Source of the DNA: Marinomonas primoryensis
GTDB lineage: Bacteria; Pseudomonadota; Gammaproteobacteria; Pseudomonadales; Marinomonadaceae
Length of the DNA: 64,000 nt
Assembly (NCBI RefSeq): GCF_013372285.1
Contig: NZ_CP054301.1
Location: 3,438,001 to 3,502,000 of the forward strand
Direction: 5' to 3'
Part shown: in pieces, positions 8,974 through 18,746 of the stretch
Layout of the letters: every line of letters begins with the position of its first letter
Numbering within the stretch: the stretch's first letter is position 1
Position numbers and translations under genes: made by a program
Notes under the pieces: generated by a model
What the model saw: the letters and a program-made list of their open reading frames with translations, nothing else
Told to the model about the DNA's origin: nothing
Database searches by the model: none

Positions 8974-10203
8974 TTATACCAAGAAATATATATTATCAGT
9001 AGATTTTAAGTGATATCTAATGAAATTAGATATTTTTTTTCTTTCTCTAGGATAATCTTTTGAGAAATTCGCTGTCTCTACTCTTATCTCACTAAGCTCG
9101 AGAGATAATTTATATTTTTCAACAATAGAAGGACGTAAAGCTTCATCTATAAAAAGCTGACGATCACCAAAGGATTTAGAAATAAAGAATAGCCCTCTAG
9201 TAGATACTAAACCAACATTAGAAAAATTAGTTTTATATTTATAAAAATTTAAATAGTTTTCAATATTAATCAATGTTACTAAATTAGATTTGAATGGTAC
9301 GCAACTAGCCGAAATTACAGCAATTGGCGTATACACATTAGAAATATACCTGAGTAAAAATAGAATAAGTGTAAGCTTATCTAACGATGTTAAAAAATCT
9401 AATGATGCAGAAACCCCAACAATAATAGAACAAAAGAGAACAACATTTGTAGCATTTCTACCATAAATCCTCATTCTTTCTAACCTTTCAAATGATTTCG
9501 ATGAGATCCCAACCCCTTCAATTTCTGCAACGGCCTCTGCAGCAGCATCTAAAGCATCTTTCTGTGAAATCATTTTCTCATTTGCATCTCCATTACTTTT
9601 CTTCACTTTCACCTTAGTTAGAATAAACATAAAAGAAAGCAGACAAAAAATATTAAAAATCGCCAAATATGGTTCAAAATAAAATAAAACAAGAATAGAA
9701 ACTAATGCTTGAGCAAAAACAAACGCATTTAAAAATAAGGCACGGATAGCACCAAATGTACCATCCATATTTCTATAGAAAGTATCATCACCCTCACTTA
9801 AAATGATATTTGGACTAGATTTATACTTTATTATCAATGACTCCCTGAGCCTTAAAACTAATCTCGACAAACCAACTCGACTTATTGACAAGACCTTTGA
9901 ACTTAATATTAACAGTAAAATCGCAGGGGCAAGTGAAATAACGAGTTGTTCAACACTAGTAAGATCTATCGAAATATATGAAAATATTTTTTTAATATAT
10001 CCTAAACCACCTTCACCGATATAATGCTTTACACCAAAATAAAAAAGACCAATTGCAAACCCCTGAAGAAATATAGCTCCGATATATATAGAAACAAGCA
10101 ATAAGAATGTAGACCTATCTTTATTAGAAGCACCTTTAATCAACAAAATGGATAAGTAAATTAGTGAATTAAAAGCGGCGTACTCACCCTTACTAAAATG
10201 CAT
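8974..10203 (-). CDS. ABC-exporter-like transmembrane protein without an ATPase domain
   Basis: 409 residues. Hydrophobic segments lie at about 31-55, 87-107, 155-200 (two helices) and 253-300 (two helices), spaced as in the six-helix membrane domain of type IV ABC exporters, with long cytoplasmic helical extensions between. After the last helix there is a tail of about 110 residues but no Walker A, signature or Walker B motif, so no nucleotide-binding domain. No separate ABC ATPase is encoded in this locus within the window. It might be a degenerate flippase or a dedicated partner of the next gene; the function is unknown. Confidence 0.55.
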   Translation of the reverse strand: MHFSKGEYAAFNSLIYLSILLIKGASNKDRSTFLLLVSIYIGAIFLQGFAIGLFYFGVKHYIGEGGLGYIKKIFSYISIDLTSVEQLVISLAPAILLLILSSKVLSISRVGLSRLVLRLRESLIIKYKSSPNIILSEGDDTFYRNMDGTFGAIRALFLNAFVFAQALVSILVLFYFEPYLAIFNIFCLLSFMFILTKVKVKKSNGDANEKMISQKDALDAAAEAVAEIEGVGISSKSFERLERMRIYGRNATNVVLFCSIIVGVSASLDFLTSLDKLTLILFLLRYISNVYTPIAVISASCVPFKSNLVTLINIENYLNFYKYKTNFSNVGLVSTRGLFFISKSFGDRQLFIDEALRPSIVEKYKLSLELSEIRVETANFSKDYPRERKKISNFIRYHLKSTDNIYFLV

Positions 10204-10208
10204 AGTAT

Positions 10209-10898
10209 TTATACATATCGTAATATTTTGTTCTTGAACTGTGAATAGGCATCAGCCAACTCCATTTCCAACTGCTCTTTAGACAACGTATAACCTTCAA
10301 TTTCAACTCCTGAAAGTAGGCATTTATATAAAAGTTTCATAGAAATATTATTAGCACCAATAACTCGAATTTTATTAAAGTCGAGAATAGGGATATCCTT
10401 TGCTATTTCGTGTTCTAGTTTTTTAATTGTCATTGGAATTTTAGATAGTATTTTTTTCTTGATTTTTTTTGGTAATAATAACTTCTCAAAAAAACTTGTG
10501 ATCAAATCAACTATAATTGTTTTTTTGACAACAATCACTCTTGAATTATTAATGATTTTTTCACGCCACTCATTAAAACTTAAAGGTATTTCATCATCTG
10601 AAAATAGTTGAACTCCATTTCTTAGAATTGGCATGTTGTCTGGCAAATCCCCAAAAACAAATATTTTTTTCTCTGTTAAATTAAATATAATTTCATGGTT
10701 TTTTTTTAAAAATTCATATCCAGATGCAAAAACACTAGTCTGATATTCATTGAATACATCATTCACCTGCTTAAGCGAAAAATCACTAATAATCTCTTTA
10801 AACAGAAATCCATATTCACCTTTAAGTAAATCATCATCAACTATAATATTACGTAGAATTGGTTGACTTCCAATGTAGCTTTTATATAAATAAAACAT
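10209..10898 (-). CDS. protein of unknown family in polysaccharide locus
   Basis: 229 residues with no family recognised. It is soluble in appearance, rich in Lys, Ile and Asn, with a basic central patch (KKIKKKILSK, about 143-152) and a C-terminal segment RVIGANNISMKLLYKCL that resembles the start of a Rossmann-like fold but lacks a glycine-rich loop. It sits 5 bases upstream of the ABC-like membrane protein and 10 bases downstream of the epimerase, so it is almost certainly expressed with them. Association with the membrane protein is inference from spacing alone. Confidence 0.6.
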   Translation of the reverse strand: MFYLYKSYIGSQPILRNIIVDDDLLKGEYGFLFKEIISDFSLKQVNDVFNEYQTSVFASGYEFLKKNHEIIFNLTEKKIFVFGDLPDNMPILRNGVQLFSDDEIPLSFNEWREKIINNSRVIVVKKTIIVDLITSFFEKLLLPKKIKKKILSKIPMTIKKLEHEIAKDIPILDFNKIRVIGANNISMKLLYKCLLSGVEIEGYTLSKEQLEMELADAYSQFKNKILRYV

Positions 10899-10908
10899 AT
10901 CACCTCAA

Positions 10909-11982
10909 TTAAATATTCAAATATTGTTTGACTATCTCAATGATTTTAATAGAAGCCATTTCACTTTTATAAGGCTCTACTCTTCTATCAAGCATACGCA
11001 TACAATATTTTTGTAAATCTTCACTAGATATACTATCCATTGTGTCTACAGTGTAAATATACCCAAACTCATACAACTCCCTCCATATTGGGTCATCACG
11101 CAATACAACAGCTTTAACTCCTGAAAAAGCAGCATCTTTGGGCAAGCCACCCGAGTCAGTTATTACACCACTAGCACCTTTTAACAAAGAAATTACTTCA
11201 GAATATTTTAACGGATCAATTAGCTGAACTTTACTATCGTTAAGTAAGGAAAGCTCTTCTTGAGATAGTTTAGAGCGAAGTCGTGGATGTAAAGGCAGAA
11301 TGACTTCAACATTTTCTGACATTTCAATAAGTGCACCTAAGATCATCTTACGACGTTTATCTTTATCTACATTTTCTGCACGATGAATAGTAACAAGTAT
11401 GCGATGCTCAAGTTTCACATCACTCTTTAAGCGCTCGCTCATTACTTGAAACGCATCATACATCAAATCACCAACATGATGATTTCCTTCTTTTGAAAGC
11501 CCTTCTTTGTCAATATTAAAACAGTCTGCTTTTGTCACACAAAAATGATGTTTGGCAAGATGATCAACAACCTTTCGATTCACTCCTTCCTGAACCCCTA
11601 CGTGTTCTTTAGTCCTAACCCCCGCTTCTAAATGACCGTATGGAATTTCTAACTTTGCGCAAGCAATAGCACCCGCAAGCGTCGAATTAGTGTCTCCATA
11701 TAAAAAAACATAATCGGGCTTAAAGGTAGTAAGTTTAGTCCAGATATTTTCTATCATCATGGGGATTTGTTTTTCAGGTCCAAAACCTGCAATATTCCCT
11801 GTTGTAATACCTTTAAAATCGAATTCATTAACCAATTCTTCCGACATATTTTTGTCATAATGCTGACCTGTATCATATATCTCTTGGAATAGCAGCCTAT
11901 CTTTATGGATAGCACTCCACAATGGAAATAATTTAATATACTGAGGTCTAGTACCGACAATATGTAGAATTTTATTCTTCAT
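10909..11982 (-). CDS. UDP-N-acetylglucosamine 2-epimerase family (WecB/WbpI-like)
   Basis: 357 residues with the family motifs TRPQYIK (11-17), GDTNSTLAGA, HLEAGVRT, TIHRAENVD, LPLHPR and TDSGGLPKDA near the C-terminus. The last motif resembles WbpI, the epimerase acting on UDP-GlcNAc(3NAc)A, as much as WecB. Because the locus also encodes dehydrogenase, WbpB, WbpD and WbpE, a role in converting the gluco to the manno diacetamido uronic acid is plausible but inferred. It overlaps the PIG-L gene upstream by 11 bases. Confidence 0.88.
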   Translation of the reverse strand: MKNKILHIVGTRPQYIKLFPLWSAIHKDRLLFQEIYDTGQHYDKNMSEELVNEFDFKGITTGNIAGFGPEKQIPMMIENIWTKLTTFKPDYVFLYGDTNSTLAGAIACAKLEIPYGHLEAGVRTKEHVGVQEGVNRKVVDHLAKHHFCVTKADCFNIDKEGLSKEGNHHVGDLMYDAFQVMSERLKSDVKLEHRILVTIHRAENVDKDKRRKMILGALIEMSENVEVILPLHPRLRSKLSQEELSLLNDSKVQLIDPLKYSEVISLLKGASGVITDSGGLPKDAAFSGVKAVVLRDDPIWRELYEFGYIYTVDTMDSISSEDLQKYCMRMLDRRVEPYKSEMASIKIIEIVKQYLNI

Positions 11983-12619
11983 TTTTTATACTCATGGTTA
12001 TTAGCTCAAAACGCTCTGCATATACGAAGCCTGAGGCTACTCCAGCTTCAATTGCTAGACTCTCAATTACTCTTGGCTCACTATAACTTCGAAGAGCTTG
12101 GCTACCAAAAGCTGATATTGCATTTATTTTATTATCCAGTTGTATTTCACTAATTTCAAAAAAAACATTTCCGACCATCTTTCGGGTATTCCATGGATGA
12201 GTATAACCTAGTAATATTGCTAGTTTAAAAGCTCGTTTAGATTCACATGCTAAAACAGTATGATCTTGATGGTAATCATTTTCAGAACTTGTGATTATCA
12301 AATCTGGTTTTATTTTTTTTCTGAGTTTAATCAAATCTTCAAGTATTTCTTGCCTACAATAAGAAAATTTTCTTACTGGATAGTCGTAAAATGTAATTTT
12401 ATTTTTAAGGCCAAGCGCTTCTGCTGATTTTTTCTGCTCATTCACAAGCACATCTTTACAACTACCTTCTGGCAGAGACTCAACTGGATTACAGAACACG
12501 GCCAAATGAACGTCGATACCTTTTTCAATTAATATTTGTATCAAGCCACCCGCACCGAATTCGGTATCATCTGGATGAGCAGAAATAAATAATGCTTTTT
12601 TAGTATTGCTAATTATCAT
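11972..12619 (-). CDS. PIG-L family deacetylase
   Basis: 215 residues with the zinc-binding signature SAHPDDTEFGAGG (13-25) and the distal metal ligand in YHQDHT (about 115-120), as in the LmbE/PIG-L family that removes N-acetyl groups from GlcNAc-containing substrates. In polysaccharide loci such enzymes act on nucleotide sugars or glycan before re-acylation. The next gene upstream is an acyltransferase that overlaps it by one base (TAATG), so a deacetylate-then-reacylate sequence is an attractive inference. Confidence 0.88.
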   Translation of the reverse strand: MIISNTKKALFISAHPDDTEFGAGGLIQILIEKGIDVHLAVFCNPVESLPEGSCKDVLVNEQKKSAEALGLKNKITFYDYPVRKFSYCRQEILEDLIKLRKKIKPDLIITSSENDYHQDHTVLACESKRAFKLAILLGYTHPWNTRKMVGNVFFEISEIQLDNKINAISAFGSQALRSYSEPRVIESLAIEAGVASGFVYAERFELITMSIKNEE

Positions 12620-13455
12620 TAATTTGCTCTTAGTTTTTTTGCTGGATTTCCTGCAATCACTCCACCTTCAAACGACTTAGTAACACAGGCGCCTATCCCT
12701 GCAAATACATCTTTGCCCAATTTGGCACCGTTAATAACTGAGCTATTTGGCCCTAACCAAGTATTCTCACCTAATGCCACAGAGCCGGAGAGAACAGTTC
12801 CAGCAGTTAACGTTACATAATTCTCTATAATACAATTATGAGCTATGTGAACATGATCATCAACAAGTACATTCTCCCCTATCGTGGTAGGATTAAAAGT
12901 CCCAGAAACGACAGTAACATTACTACTAATTTTTGTACCTTTACCGATGAATACACCACCAGTATGTATTAAACGAAAAGCTTTTCCTTCTAATCGACCA
13001 AAACCAAACCCTTGAAATCCAATTGAGCAATTTGGTCCAATTTCCACATCCTCAGATATATAAACATTGGAAGAAATTTCTGTAGAAGGGTGAACTTTAG
13101 CAGTAGGATGTATATAATTTATATTATCTCCTCTAGACCAAGTCAATCTTTCACCAGTAAGACTTATATTCATCAGATACGCATAAATATCTCTAGGATT
13201 ATCACAAATACAAATGACTTTATTCTTACATTGATCAAGATTTTCAGGTTCAGACTTAGCCAGTATAATAGATACAAAGTTTGTTTCATCTAATACCCAG
13301 TTCTCATTTTCTGTATTAAATACAATTGAAAAATCACAAATATTAGAATACGTTTCAAAAACATAAGGTGCCTCAAGAATGCAGCCTTTCAGAATAGTTA
13401 GTTTTTCTAATTCTCTCTTAACATATTTGTCAACAATAATACGAACATTTGACAT
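12619..13455 (-). CDS. LpxD-like left-handed beta-helix acyltransferase
   Basis: 278 residues. An N-terminal region of about 110 residues is followed by hexapeptide repeats (IHPTAKVHPST, then IGPNCSIGFQGFGFGR) and the catalytic-type histidine segment VDDHVHIAHNCII seen in LpxD. The C-terminus ends VIAGNPAKKLR as in sugar acetyltransferases. It probably N-acylates or N-acetylates a nucleotide sugar in this pathway, not lipid A, because it lies inside the polysaccharide operon next to a deacetylase. The exact acyl donor is not predictable. Confidence 0.8.
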   Translation of the reverse strand: MSNVRIIVDKYVKRELEKLTILKGCILEAPYVFETYSNICDFSIVFNTENENWVLDETNFVSIILAKSEPENLDQCKNKVICICDNPRDIYAYLMNISLTGERLTWSRGDNINYIHPTAKVHPSTEISSNVYISEDVEIGPNCSIGFQGFGFGRLEGKAFRLIHTGGVFIGKGTKISSNVTVVSGTFNPTTIGENVLVDDHVHIAHNCIIENYVTLTAGTVLSGSVALGENTWLGPNSSVINGAKLGKDVFAGIGACVTKSFEGGVIAGNPAKKLRAN

Positions 13456-13456
13456 A

Positions 13457-14596
13457 CTAAAGCCCTATAAAACTTGAAAACTCACTATTTACCTTACCCT
13501 CTCGATTTATTACAGATTGTATATAAGGTAAAGGGAAATAGTCTATTAACCAATTATTTTTATTAAAATCATCTAAAATATAAACTTTCTTCTCTGACAA
13601 CTGCCTTATTAAGCATAATGCTGATAGGCTTAAATTTTGAAAAATGATTTCTCCCTCAAAGTCAAGAAGCTCTTTTTTCAAGTCTCTGTATTCTTTACTA
13701 TTTTTTTCAAAAAAATCATTAACTAGATCCCATTTCCTTTTAACAAGATGCCTTATAATTGAATTAGGAAAAACTATAGAAAGTGTTACTTGTTTAGCAT
13801 TTCCAAGTGAAAAATCTGAAACATCAATTTTTTTAATATGCTCAATACTTTGTCTACACCTCAGCCTTACAAACTCAATGCGACTTTCTTTTGAATACTG
13901 ATAAAATACTTTATCTTCTTTTCTTGGACTAACAATGAAGCTGCTGCGTGTTTTATTCCTAGTAGAATCTGATACGTGGCGATATTTTACTACATCCGCG
14001 TCTGGATAAACGATACGTCCTAACTTAGAAATTGTTGCCCATAAGTCATAATCACAACAAAACCCAGTATAATTAGGAGGAAGACAAGCATACAAATAAT
14101 TTGAACGCCGCCACATAACAGCACAACCATTTATATAATTACCTTCGTGCAGCTTATTCTCAATTTTATCTTTATCAGGAGCCCAAGTAACAATGCTACC
14201 ATCGATATATTCATAAATAGCTTTACCTATCGCCATTGAAGCAGTTGGCTCTATTTCTAATGCATCAACTAAACATGCTATGGCACCTTCTACATGTAAA
14301 TCGTCTGAGGGCAAATATATACAATAATCTCCGGTCGCTAATTCATGTCCAAGATTAAAAGTATAAGTTGAAGAAATTATACCTGTACCTAGCTTTTTAA
14401 TATAAATGAGATTATCATAATCATTTTCTAAATGTGATAAATCAATATCACTACCATCATCAATGATGATATGTTCATAGTTTGGATAATTTTGATTTCG
14501 AATAGACTCTATACACTCTCTTAACAGCTCGTACCTGCCATTAGTTTCATTGACGTAAGCAAACGTTATTACCGATACCTTTGGAGAGTTAGTCAT
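13457..14596 (-). CDS. family 2 glycosyltransferase
   Basis: 379 residues with an N-terminal GT-A fold: VSVITFAYVNE, the nucleotide-binding IIDDGSD (about 41-47), and the acidic YLPSDDLH (about 94-101) where the DXD motif belongs. HVSDSTRNK around 200 closes the catalytic domain. The remaining 170 or so residues are a helical extension without a recognised domain. It has no membrane helix, so it probably acts on lipid-linked acceptor at the membrane surface. It lies one base from the acyltransferase gene and overlaps the next glycosyltransferase by 8 bases. Confidence 0.85.
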   Translation of the reverse strand: MTNSPKVSVITFAYVNETNGRYELLRECIESIRNQNYPNYEHIIIDDGSDIDLSHLENDYDNLIYIKKLGTGIISSTYTFNLGHELATGDYCIYLPSDDLHVEGAIACLVDALEIEPTASMAIGKAIYEYIDGSIVTWAPDKDKIENKLHEGNYINGCAVMWRRSNYLYACLPPNYTGFCCDYDLWATISKLGRIVYPDADVVKYRHVSDSTRNKTRSSFIVSPRKEDKVFYQYSKESRIEFVRLRCRQSIEHIKKIDVSDFSLGNAKQVTLSIVFPNSIIRHLVKRKWDLVNDFFEKNSKEYRDLKKELLDFEGEIIFQNLSLSALCLIRQLSEKKVYILDDFNKNNWLIDYFPLPYIQSVINREGKVNSEFSSFIGL

Positions 14597-15695
14597 TATA
14601 ATACTCCCAAAAACTTTCTAGTTCTGACTTTAGAATCAAGGCTACACTTTCTTTTGAATGCCTCTTTGCTCTTTTCTTCAAATATTTTTCTAACTTAGAA
14701 CGTTTTTCTGGAGTTAAATTTATAATTTCCATCAATTTTTTTTTAAAATCATCTTGCACCTCATCCTTAATTGTAGATTCATCATCTAAATCCCAGAAAA
14801 AAGGATATTCCTCACCTAATTCGTCAACTCGTGCATCATATCTAGGTAATATGATGGGGACACCTACAGCCATAGCTTCCAATACTTTTAAAGAACCGGC
14901 AATATGTCCTGATGCGTCTTGGTTATACCAAATGGCAGATGCTGAGCGGAGCATTTCGGAGACCTGTTCCTGAGGTACTCTTGAAACATTAATTATTTGT
15001 TTTGGCAACGCCAATTTTTTTCCTGCGCCTATAGATTCTGCTCGTACTTTAGATGCAATTTTCTTATCATTTAAGGCTTCTATAACTTGATAGGGGTAAT
15101 TTGAAGGTCGTATCGGTCCAAAGTGACGAATCACCTTCTGATTTAGCTTATTCTTCTTAAAAAAATTGGTTATATTTTCAATTAATGGCTTCGTTTTTTT
15201 TACAACCCTTTCACTTGCCTTATTTTCAACAAAGTGTGAATCGTCAATAACTTGTGGAAATAAAATACATTTTTTCGGCGGCGGCATCTCTTCTGGGTAA
15301 GTGTTACAAAAATAATCAACCTTCTCTTTATTGTAAGTTTCTAAAGCAAGCTTCCAAGGCATTGTCATACAGACAATCCCGTCTGCTTGCTCAAAACAGT
15401 CTTCATAATATGGGCTAGCAAACCATAACTTAGGAGAAGGCGATTTAAGAAAAACATCTCGATTTGCTCTTATATATATAAGGTCATATTCACCTTCTTT
15501 AGGAATATGTATAATTCTTTCTTTGTCACCAAATACCTTATCATCTTTACTAACAAGAACCCCATTATAATAAACATCATAGTATTCCAGCATAGCCCGA
15601 ATAACATTCATCTCATTAATTCTGTCACCAGAAATTGGCTCGAGATAAGCTTCGGCACTTAATAAAAAATAAACTTTTTTTCTATTAATATTCAT
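14589..15695 (-). CDS. family 4-like glycosyltransferase
   Basis: 368 residues from the ATG at 15695. A longer reading would begin with TTG at 15713 with no ribosome-binding site, whereas AAGAG precedes the ATG. A GT-B C-terminal domain is visible in RHFGPIRPSNYPYQV, then AIWYNQDASGHIAGSLKVLEAMAVGVPIILP, with an acidic residue at the EX7E position. The N-terminal half is divergent. It overlaps the upstream glycosyltransferase by 11 bases. Specificity is unknown. Confidence 0.78.
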   Translation of the reverse strand: MNINRKKVYFLLSAEAYLEPISGDRINEMNVIRAMLEYYDVYYNGVLVSKDDKVFGDKERIIHIPKEGEYDLIYIRANRDVFLKSPSPKLWFASPYYEDCFEQADGIVCMTMPWKLALETYNKEKVDYFCNTYPEEMPPPKKCILFPQVIDDSHFVENKASERVVKKTKPLIENITNFFKKNKLNQKVIRHFGPIRPSNYPYQVIEALNDKKIASKVRAESIGAGKKLALPKQIINVSRVPQEQVSEMLRSASAIWYNQDASGHIAGSLKVLEAMAVGVPIILPRYDARVDELGEEYPFFWDLDDESTIKDEVQDDFKKKLMEIINLTPEKRSKLEKYLKKRAKRHSKESVALILKSELESFWEYYND

Positions 15696-17094
15696 CACGT
15701 CTGACTCTTTCAATAAATTCTACATACTTATTTGGAATGTCATCACTAAAGAAAACCCTTGACTCTTTTTTATATTCTCTACTAATATTTTCATAATCAC
15801 TTTTCGTAGAAAGTATTTGCACAACAGCCTCTTCAACACGGTCTATGATATCACACATTGGAAATGCTCTTTTAGCTCCGTTAAATGGTGCCAATATAGG
15901 CCAATTTCTTATAATTGGAACACAACCATATGCCATCCCCTCTATTATTGATTCATGAGATCCCTCTCTTTCACTAGTAGATAACATATAACCGACTTTA
16001 CGAAAAAATGAGTCTATATCTTTAATATAACCTAATTCTTGTACAACGCCTTCGGGTAACTGCTTAATTTCATTCTGAATATTAATGTTTTCTTCAGAAT
16101 CTATCTCTGCCAATGTTTTACCACATAGCAAAAGTTTAAACTCAGGATCGACTTTATATACGCCCTTAAACACATCAAAAGCAAATCGAAATCCTTTCAC
16201 TGAATCTGCGTACTGCATCATTCCTATCGTTTTGTTTCTTTTTTTTGTAGAAACCTCATTTTCTAATGAAATTCTTTTTTTACTCCGAATATTATCCAAC
16301 ACATCTATTAGAATATCATTTGGAAGCAACCACCCCCAAAGCTCCAAAAACATATCCTTTATTCCCTCAGAAATAAATATAAGACCATCAATCCTACCAA
16401 AGTTAATGGTTACAGGGAAAAAAGATAACACTTCATAGGAATGGATCCGGACAATAATCTTTTTATCATCACTAACATTTTCGAGAACCCAATTAGTATT
16501 ATGGTTTAACCAATCAACAAAAAAAATATCAGAATTTTCATACTCAATATTAAAATCATCAGATGTAAAACATCGATTTCCTTCATTATATTTTTGTTTC
16601 TTACGAAAAGTAATAGCCAAGTTCTTGAATGCTTTCTCTCTATGGTATTTTGACTTATTGGTTATTCTATTTTTTTCAAAAATGACTTTGTCAAACTCAT
16701 TAATATCATATTTAAAAAATTCCATATTATTTTCTTCAAAAAATTGAACCAGAGGGTCAAAAAAATGCCAACTTCTAGTCAAAAAAATTACTTTATTATT
16801 CTTAGCAGCATATTTCCTTCGCTCTCTCTTAGTTCTCCTAGCTCGTTTACAAAGTAACTTCCCTAATTTTGATTTTTCAAAGCCATTAATTGCTTTTCTA
16901 TAATTAGATTTTAAATCTTGATAAGTTTCAAGATTATGAAGCTTATCGTTAAAACCAGTTTTTTCATTATAAATAATAGAAAGTATTTCTATTTTAGCCG
17001 CATAACCCAAGTTAATATAAAAAGGAGTCATGCGAACTATAAATAATATTTTTTTAACAATAAAAGACTTGGCATTATTTTTAAATTCCTTCAT
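15685..17094 (-). CDS. family 4-like glycosyltransferase with basic N-terminus
   Basis: 469 residues. The C-terminal half has IGMMQYADSVKG, FKLLLCGK and the EX7E-type motif in SEREGSHESIIEGMAYGCVP, supporting a GT-B retaining glycosyltransferase. The first 110 residues are very basic (KLLCKRARRTKRERRK at about 79-94), a likely membrane-surface or acceptor-binding patch. It is coupled to wbpE by an ATGA overlap. No donor can be assigned. Confidence 0.8.
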   Translation of the reverse strand: MKEFKNNAKSFIVKKILFIVRMTPFYINLGYAAKIEILSIIYNEKTGFNDKLHNLETYQDLKSNYRKAINGFEKSKLGKLLCKRARRTKRERRKYAAKNNKVIFLTRSWHFFDPLVQFFEENNMEFFKYDINEFDKVIFEKNRITNKSKYHREKAFKNLAITFRKKQKYNEGNRCFTSDDFNIEYENSDIFFVDWLNHNTNWVLENVSDDKKIIVRIHSYEVLSFFPVTINFGRIDGLIFISEGIKDMFLELWGWLLPNDILIDVLDNIRSKKRISLENEVSTKKRNKTIGMMQYADSVKGFRFAFDVFKGVYKVDPEFKLLLCGKTLAEIDSEENINIQNEIKQLPEGVVQELGYIKDIDSFFRKVGYMLSTSEREGSHESIIEGMAYGCVPIIRNWPILAPFNGAKRAFPMCDIIDRVEEAVVQILSTKSDYENISREYKKESRVFFSDDIPNKYVEFIERVRRDEY

Positions 17095-18170
17095 TTTATA
17101 AATTCTAAGTATCCATGCATTGGTAAACTAAATACTTCTTTTGATAATTTCTCTGCAACAGGAAAATCTCCTTTTCTGTAACCTAAATATTCAAAAACTG
17201 TTTGCTCATGCATACACGTTGAATAATAAACTACAGTTGGAATGCCTTTATTTTTGTAGGCTTGCATTACAGAATTACGATCATTTGAAACTAAAGTATA
17301 TTGCGCCCAGGAGCTTGTGTATCCATTTGGAATAGTTGGTGTTTTATACTGTGAGCTAAGTTCTACAGTATACTTTTTTGCAGCTTTATTTCTATTAATC
17401 AATTCTATTGGAAATTCAAGCAGCTTTTCCAGTAACACGGCAGCTTGAATAGTATCCAAACGAGAATTCATACCAATTCTAATATTATCGTATTTATCAG
17501 CGCCCTTACCATGCACACGATAAGAACGTAGTAAATCTGCATATTCATCATTATTAGTAAATATTGCACCGCCATCACCATAACAACCAAGAGGCTTTGC
17601 AGGGAAGAAACTTGTTGTAGCTATATCGCCAAAACCACATGCGCGCTTTCCATTTATTTCACCACCAAACCCCTGTGCGGCATCTTCAACTAATTTTAAA
17701 TTGTATTTATCAGCTATTTTTTGGATTTCAGGGTAATTAGCAGGCAATCCAAATAAATCAACAGCAATGATTGCTTTCGGTGTTAGTTTACCTTCTGCAA
17801 TAGTCGCTTGAATGCGTCTTTCTAAGTCTATTGGGCAGATGTTAAACGTTACTTCATCTGAGTCTACAAACACAGGAGTCGCATTTTCATAAGCAATTAC
17901 TTCTGCAGTCGCAAAAAAAGTAAATGTAGGACAAAAAACAGCATCACCTTCTTTTATGTCTAGAACCATCATGGCAAGTGTTAAAGCATCGGTACCATTT
18001 GCACAGGTAATCACATGTTTAACACCTACATAATCTGCGAGTTTTCCCTCTAACTCTTGTACTTCTGACCCCATAATGTAGTGACCATGATCTAAAACAT
18101 CCTGAATACGTTTATCTATTTTCGCTTTTAAGTGCTTGTATTGTGCGGCTAGATCAATAAATTGCATCAT
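17091..18170 (-). CDS. wbpE: DegT/DnrJ/EryC1/StrS aminotransferase (WbpE-like)
   Basis: 359 residues. A PLP-dependent sugar aminotransferase with the internal-aldimine lysine in [15 protein letters not shown] (K192), the cofactor motif EDAAQGFGG (162-170), and NGTDALTLA near 58. In the WbpABED pathway this enzyme aminates the 3-keto uronic acid intermediate produced by WbpB. Presence of wbpB and wbpD immediately upstream supports that assignment. Two adjacent ATGs exist. It is coupled to wbpD by a 4-base overlap. Confidence 0.9.
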   Translation of the reverse strand: MMQFIDLAAQYKHLKAKIDKRIQDVLDHGHYIMGSEVQELEGKLADYVGVKHVITCANGTDALTLAMMVLDIKEGDAVFCPTFTFFATAEVIAYENATPVFVDSDEVTFNICPIDLERRIQATIAEGKLTPKAIIAVDLFGLPANYPEIQKIADKYNLKLVEDAAQGFGGEINGKRACGFGDIATTSFFPAKPLGCYGDGGAIFTNNDEYADLLRSYRVHGKGADKYDNIRIGMNSRLDTIQAAVLLEKLLEFPIELINRNKAAKKYTVELSSQYKTPTIPNGYTSSWAQYTLVSNDRNSVMQAYKNKGIPTVVYYSTCMHEQTVFEYLGYRKGDFPVAEKLSKEVFSLPMHGYLEFIK

Positions 18171-18745
18171 GATTTTTTACTCAAGAACTTTCCATTTAAA
18201 ACATAACTATCACCAGTATGAGAGCAAATTACTTCAGCATTACCTTCTAAGGGTAAATTCAGCTGCTCACCATACTCACTCATCCAGCCAATTTTTCTCG
18301 CAGGCACACCTACCATTAGCGCGTATGACGGGACATCTTTATTAATAACCGCCCCTGCACCAATAAAAGCAAACTCACCAACCGTGATACCACACACTAC
18401 AGTGCAATTTGCACCAAAAGTAACGCCTTTCTTTACGAGTGTTTCTAAGTATTGATCTTTTCGTTCAATAAGCGAACGTGGATTATATACGTTAGTAAAT
18501 ACCATACTCGGCCCACAAAATACGCCCTCTTCCAAATGGACATTGTCGTAGACTGAGACATTGTTTTGGATTTTACAGTTATCGCCTATTGTAACTTTGT
18601 TACCAACAAATACGTTCTGCCCTAAAGAGACATCAGTTCCGATTTTCGCACCACCACAAATATGGACAAAGTGCCAAACACGTGAACCATCACCTATTTG
18701 AGCACCATCATCCACAATGGCACTTTCATGCTGATAAAAAGCCAT
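18167..18745 (-). CDS. wbpD: UDP-2-acetamido-3-amino-uronate N-acetyltransferase (WbpD-like)
   Basis: 192 residues of continuous left-handed beta-helix repeats, starting with [21 protein letters not shown], the characteristic WbpD/WlbB N-terminus, with VYNPRS and a C-terminal [16 protein letters not shown]. It acetylates the 3-amino group made by WbpE, giving the 2,3-diacetamido sugar acid. The length agrees with WbpD. It follows wbpB by one base and overlaps wbpE, completing an ordered wbpA-like/B/D/E block. Confidence 0.93.
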   Translation of the reverse strand: MAFYQHESAIVDDGAQIGDGSRVWHFVHICGGAKIGTDVSLGQNVFVGNKVTIGDNCKIQNNVSVYDNVHLEEGVFCGPSMVFTNVYNPRSLIERKDQYLETLVKKGVTFGANCTVVCGITVGEFAFIGAGAVINKDVPSYALMVGVPARKIGWMSEYGEQLNLPLEGNAEVICSHTGDSYVLNGKFLSKKS

Positions 18746-18746
18746 A

